DNA of 41,580 nt from an uncultured Granulicatella sp. (GTDB lineage: Bacteria; Bacillota; Bacilli; Lactobacillales; Aerococcaceae). Of this stretch, positions 39,350-41,580 are shown piece after piece. Numbering within the stretch: the first letter of the stretch is position 1; each line of letters starts with the position of its first letter. The stretch covers positions 1 through 41,580 of the forward strand of contig NZ_CALHIF010000059.1 of the NCBI RefSeq assembly GCF_938030755.1, given 5' to 3'. The notes beneath the pieces are model-generated. The model searched no databases, was not told the origin of the DNA, and was given only the letters and a program-made list of their open reading frames with translations. The translations under genes were made by a program, and so were the position numbers.

Positions 39350-39738
39350 TATTCATCCCCCAATTCAAATAATTCAGTTTCTTCTTGCTTAACCGGTAAA
39401 ATATCATGAACATGAACATTTACTTGTGAAATAACAAGTTCACAACTGAAAAGCAATTGTTCTTTAATTTTGTTTTGTAATAATAATGCTGTTTTAGGAA
39501 TTGAAACCCCATAGTCTACGTTTCCGTAAATATCGATCACAAAGGCACCATTTTCCTCTGTTAAATATGCCCCTTTAGATAGTTCTTTCCCGCCAAAAAT
39601 GGTATTTAATAAACCAGGAACAGGATAAAATCCTTTTACTTGTGCAGCAACAATCCCTGCAATACTTTCAATTACTTCAGGCGCAATTTCAATCGCTCCT
39701 AGTTCTTTATCTTTAGAATATTTCTTCATTTGTTCCAT
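39349..39738 (-). CDS. Asp23/Gls24 family protein (YqhY-like)
   Basis: A 129-residue protein of the Asp23/DUF322 family, with LGAIEIAPEVIESIAGIVAAQVKGFYPV and GNVDYGVSIPKTALLLQNKIKEQLLFSCELVISQVNVHVHDI. In Firmicutes the copy beside nusB (YqhY) is linked genetically to control of acetyl-CoA carboxylase, and here accA is indeed close by, though separated by a peptidase gene. The ATG follows AGGAGG by 7 bases. The promoter at 39798-39826 drives it together with nusB. Confidence 0.93.
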   Translation of the reverse strand: MEQMKKYSKDKELGAIEIAPEVIESIAGIVAAQVKGFYPVPGLLNTIFGGKELSKGAYLTEENGAFVIDIYGNVDYGVSIPKTALLLQNKIKEQLLFSCELVISQVNVHVHDILPVKQEETELFELGDE

Positions 39739-39797
39739 TTTGTAACCTCCTTTTTTACTAGAAAATTACTCTTTAAAAGATTTTCTCAGTCTCATTT

Positions 39798-39826
39798 AGT
39801 TTACCATGAAACAGGTATTCTAACAA
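39798..39826 (-). promoter_or_regulatory. Predicted promoter of the asp23-nusB operon
   Basis: On the minus strand TTGTTA (39821-39826), 17 bases, then TAAACT (39798-39803) preceded by TGG (extended -10). No terminator is seen after the peptidase gene, so read-through is also possible. Confidence 0.65.
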
Positions 39827-39838
39827 CTACAGTCCATT

Positions 39839-40900
39839 TTAAAGGATGATTAATTCACGAGGAACTTGTTGAATGACTTCTCCGCCAGTTTCACTGATAA
39901 TAATGTCATCTTCAATACGTACACCACCCACACCTGGAAGATAAATTCCTGGTTCATTTGTAATCACATTTCCTGGTACAAATGCTTGTGTTGCAATGCG
40001 AGAAACATTTGGTGCTTCATGGATTTCAAGACCGATACCATGTCCTGTTGAGTGAGTGAAGTATTCTCCATATCCACGACTAGCGATATAATCACGAGCG
40101 ATTTTATCTAATTCAACCCCTGTTTTACCAGGACCAGCTGCTTCGCTTACTTTTAATTGAGCTTGCAAGACAACATCGTGAATTTCTTTTAATTTGTCGA
40201 TGGGTTCACCAACTGCGATTGTTCTTGTCATATCTGACACATAACCATTGTAGTAGCAACCAAAGTCTAGTGTTACTAAGTCTCCAGTTTCAATCACTTT
40301 CGCACTCGCAACTCCGTGAGGCATTGAAGAACGAACCCCACTTGCAACGATTGTATCAAATGAAACTCCTGTCGCACCTAATCCACGCATATAGAAATCT
40401 AATTCATTTGCCACTTGGATTTCAGTCACACCTGGTTTGATGAAATCTAAAATGTGTAAAAATGCTGCATCTGAAATACGACAAGCTTCACGAATCGTTT
40501 GGATTTCTCCAGCGTCTTTCACTTCACGAATTTTTTCGACAATGTTTTGTGTTGGAATTAATGCTGTATCAAATGCATCTTCAAAAATTTCTAATTGAGA
40601 AACTGAAACATGGTCTGCTTCAAATCCAACAAATTTTAAATCATTTTCGCGAATGATTTTTTCAAACGCTGGAACCCAACCTGTTTTGTGTTCAATCACA
40701 TGAAATCCTTTTGCTTGTTGTTGAGCTTGTTGTGTGTAACGAGCGTCGGTAACAAAATAAGCATCTGTTAATGTGATTAATGCAAACCCAGTTGTTCCAG
40801 TAAAGTTGGCTAAATAACGTAAATTGTATGGACTATAAACAATGAATCCATCAATTTCTTGTTCTTTCATGGAATTTCTTACTTTTTCTAAACGTGTCAT
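39839..40900 (-). CDS. Xaa-Pro peptidase, M24B family
   Basis: Dinuclear-metal peptidase that cleaves next to proline in peptides, 353 residues. N-terminal creatinase-like domain (MKEQEIDGFIVYSPYNLRYLANFTG) and pita-bread catalytic domain with the metal ligands: two Asp in LDFGCYYNGYVSDMTRTI, His in HSTGHGIGLEIHEAP, Glu in ITNEPGIYLPG and Glu in VRIEDDIII. Aminopeptidase P and Xaa-Pro dipeptidase cannot be separated by eye. The frame extends to 40984, but GGAGGG precedes the ATG at 40900, and the promoter lies within the extension. The efp gene that often follows in related genomes is not present. Confidence 0.93.
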   Translation of the reverse strand: MTRLEKVRNSMKEQEIDGFIVYSPYNLRYLANFTGTTGFALITLTDAYFVTDARYTQQAQQQAKGFHVIEHKTGWVPAFEKIIRENDLKFVGFEADHVSVSQLEIFEDAFDTALIPTQNIVEKIREVKDAGEIQTIREACRISDAAFLHILDFIKPGVTEIQVANELDFYMRGLGATGVSFDTIVASGVRSSMPHGVASAKVIETGDLVTLDFGCYYNGYVSDMTRTIAVGEPIDKLKEIHDVVLQAQLKVSEAAGPGKTGVELDKIARDYIASRGYGEYFTHSTGHGIGLEIHEAPNVSRIATQAFVPGNVITNEPGIYLPGVGGVRIEDDIIISETGGEVIQQVPRELIIL

Positions 40901-40931
40901 AAACGATCCCTCCAATGAAAATGGTAACTTT

Positions 40932-40959
40932 AGTATAACAAAAAAGAGCCTAACAACAA
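40932..40959 (-). promoter_or_regulatory. Predicted promoter of the Xaa-Pro peptidase gene, overlapping a terminator
   Basis: On the minus strand TTGTTG (40954-40959), 16 bases, then TATACT (40932-40937). The -35 lies in the loop and 3' arm of the accA terminator, and the T tract forms the spacer. Confidence 0.55.
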
Positions 40960-40973
40960 AGTCAGGCTCCTTG
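40938..40973 (-). terminator. Terminator after accA
   Basis: On the minus strand GAGCCTGAC pairs with GTTAGGCTC (one G-T pair) around a 6-base loop, followed by TTTTTT. Confidence 0.88.
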
Positions 40974-40986
40974 ATTTTACTCATTT

Positions 40987-41580
40987 TTAATACTGATTAA
41001 ATCGTTCTAATCGACGAGATACAATCTCCTCTTTCGATTTCTTCATCCAAAAATCTAATTGCACTTTTAATTGCTCACGTAATTCTGATGCAATTTGTTC
41101 ATTAGATTTTTTCTTCTCAAAAATCACTCGGTCAACGATTTTTTGTTCTAATAAATCATGACAAGTAAATTTCATGAGTTCAGCAGCTTGAGCAGCTTTT
41201 GATCCATCTTTCCACAAAATAGATGCAAATCCTTCAGGGGAAAGAATAGAATACATTGCGTACTCCATCATCCAAACTTCATTAGCGACTGCTAATCCTA
41301 AGGCTCCACCACTTCCACCTTCTCCACAAAGGATGGCGATAATAGGAACTTTGAGATGACTCATAATACGGAGATTATCCGCAATGGCCTCTCCAATTCC
41401 ACGTTCCTCCGCAGTAGCCCCACAGAAAGCACCCGCAGTATTGATAAAGGTAACAACTGGTCGATTAAATTTTTCAGCTTGTTTCATCAATCGTGCACTT
41501 TTCCTATACCCTTCAGGATGCACTTGACCAAAATTCGTTTTAAGATTTTCTTGAAGAGTATGTCCTTTTTCCATTCCAAT
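40987..41580 (-). CDS. accA: Acetyl-CoA carboxylase carboxyltransferase subunit alpha (5' part outside window)
   Basis: Alpha subunit of the carboxyltransferase that moves the carboxyl group from biotin to acetyl-CoA in the first step of fatty acid synthesis. About 197 residues are visible. Family blocks: VHPEGYRKSARLMKQAEKFNRPVVTFINTAGAF, then ERGIGEAIADNLR, GEGGSGGALGLAVANEVWMMEYAMYSILSPEGFASILWKD and the C-terminal helices. The first Met in frame (41574) is internal: the IG-x-x-KG block just before it is mid-domain in the family, so the gene continues past the window edge. Confidence 0.95.
   Translation of the reverse strand: MGMEKGHTLQENLKTNFGQVHPEGYRKSARLMKQAEKFNRPVVTFINTAGAFCGATAEERGIGEAIADNLRIMSHLKVPIIAILCGEGGSGGALGLAVANEVWMMEYAMYSILSPEGFASILWKDGSKAAQAAELMKFTCHDLLEQKIVDRVIFEKKKSNEQIASELREQLKVQLDFWMKKSKEEIVSRRLERFNQY

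Overview
The window is AT-rich chromosomal DNA from a low-GC Gram-positive bacterium. The order asp23/yqhY-nusB-folD-xseA-xseB-ispA-tlyA-recN, the rnc-smc-HAD-ftsY block, the Mn-type pyrophosphatase, the pyruvate formate-lyase pair and the glucan-binding-type wall repeats all point to a lactic acid bacterium (Lactobacillales). A Granulicatella/Carnobacteriaceae-like genome is my best guess, with low certainty because no 16S or marker comparison was possible. Almost everything reads on the minus strand; the only plus-strand genes are a glycosyltransferase and a membrane protein at 17.2-18.9 kb. I see no prophage, insertion sequence or CRISPR array.

Layout, left to right (transcription mostly right to left). 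0.1-4.5 kb: a translationally coupled set of a VOC-fold protein, two YitT membrane proteins and a secreted CHAP wall hydrolase, directly behind the ppaC terminator. 4.5-8.9 kb: ppaC, then pflA and pflB, each with its own terminator. 9.1-11.8 kb: tRNA-Arg(TCT) with a perfect consensus promoter, a small membrane protein, an rRNA 2'-O-methyltransferase, an unknown protein and a DEAD-box helicase. 11.9-13.5 kb: an amino-acid ABC binding protein and permease with no ATPase. 13.6-17.1 kb: uvrC, an iron alcohol dehydrogenase and a small unknown gene. 17.2-18.9 kb: the plus-strand glycosyltransferase and VTT-domain protein. 18.9-25 kb: a D,D-carboxypeptidase, an acidic unknown protein, GMP reductase, a Bax-inhibitor-1 protein, ftsY and a HAD phosphatase. 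25-29.4 kb: smc and rnc. 29.5-38.2 kb: a tightly packed run folD-xseA-xseB-ispA-tlyA-recN-GDPD-miaA-hflX with overlapping or nearly touching genes and one terminator at its end. 38.9-41.6 kb: nusB, asp23-like gene, an Xaa-Pro peptidase and the 3' part of accA.

The most unusual stretch is the roughly 690-base gap between nusB and folD. It holds no credible gene. It carries three tandem units of about 122 bases, each a long imperfect hairpin whose stems differ in sequence but keep their pairing, joined by a conserved linker and sharing an asymmetric internal loop; two shorter hairpins follow. A single related unit, with a 16-base stretch matching the middle unit at 15 positions in the same structural place, lies in the pflB 3' untranslated region between the stop codon and the terminator. 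I read these as copies of one structured repeat family, either an RNA element or a BOX-like mobile repeat, and I cannot match it to a family I know.

Functionally the window is mostly housekeeping: RNA and DNA maintenance (rnc, smc, uvrC, recN, xseAB, miaA, tlyA, hflX, helicase), membrane insertion (ftsY), envelope construction and remodelling (carboxypeptidase, CHAP protein, glycolipid transferase, ispA, accA) and fermentation (pflAB, alcohol dehydrogenase).
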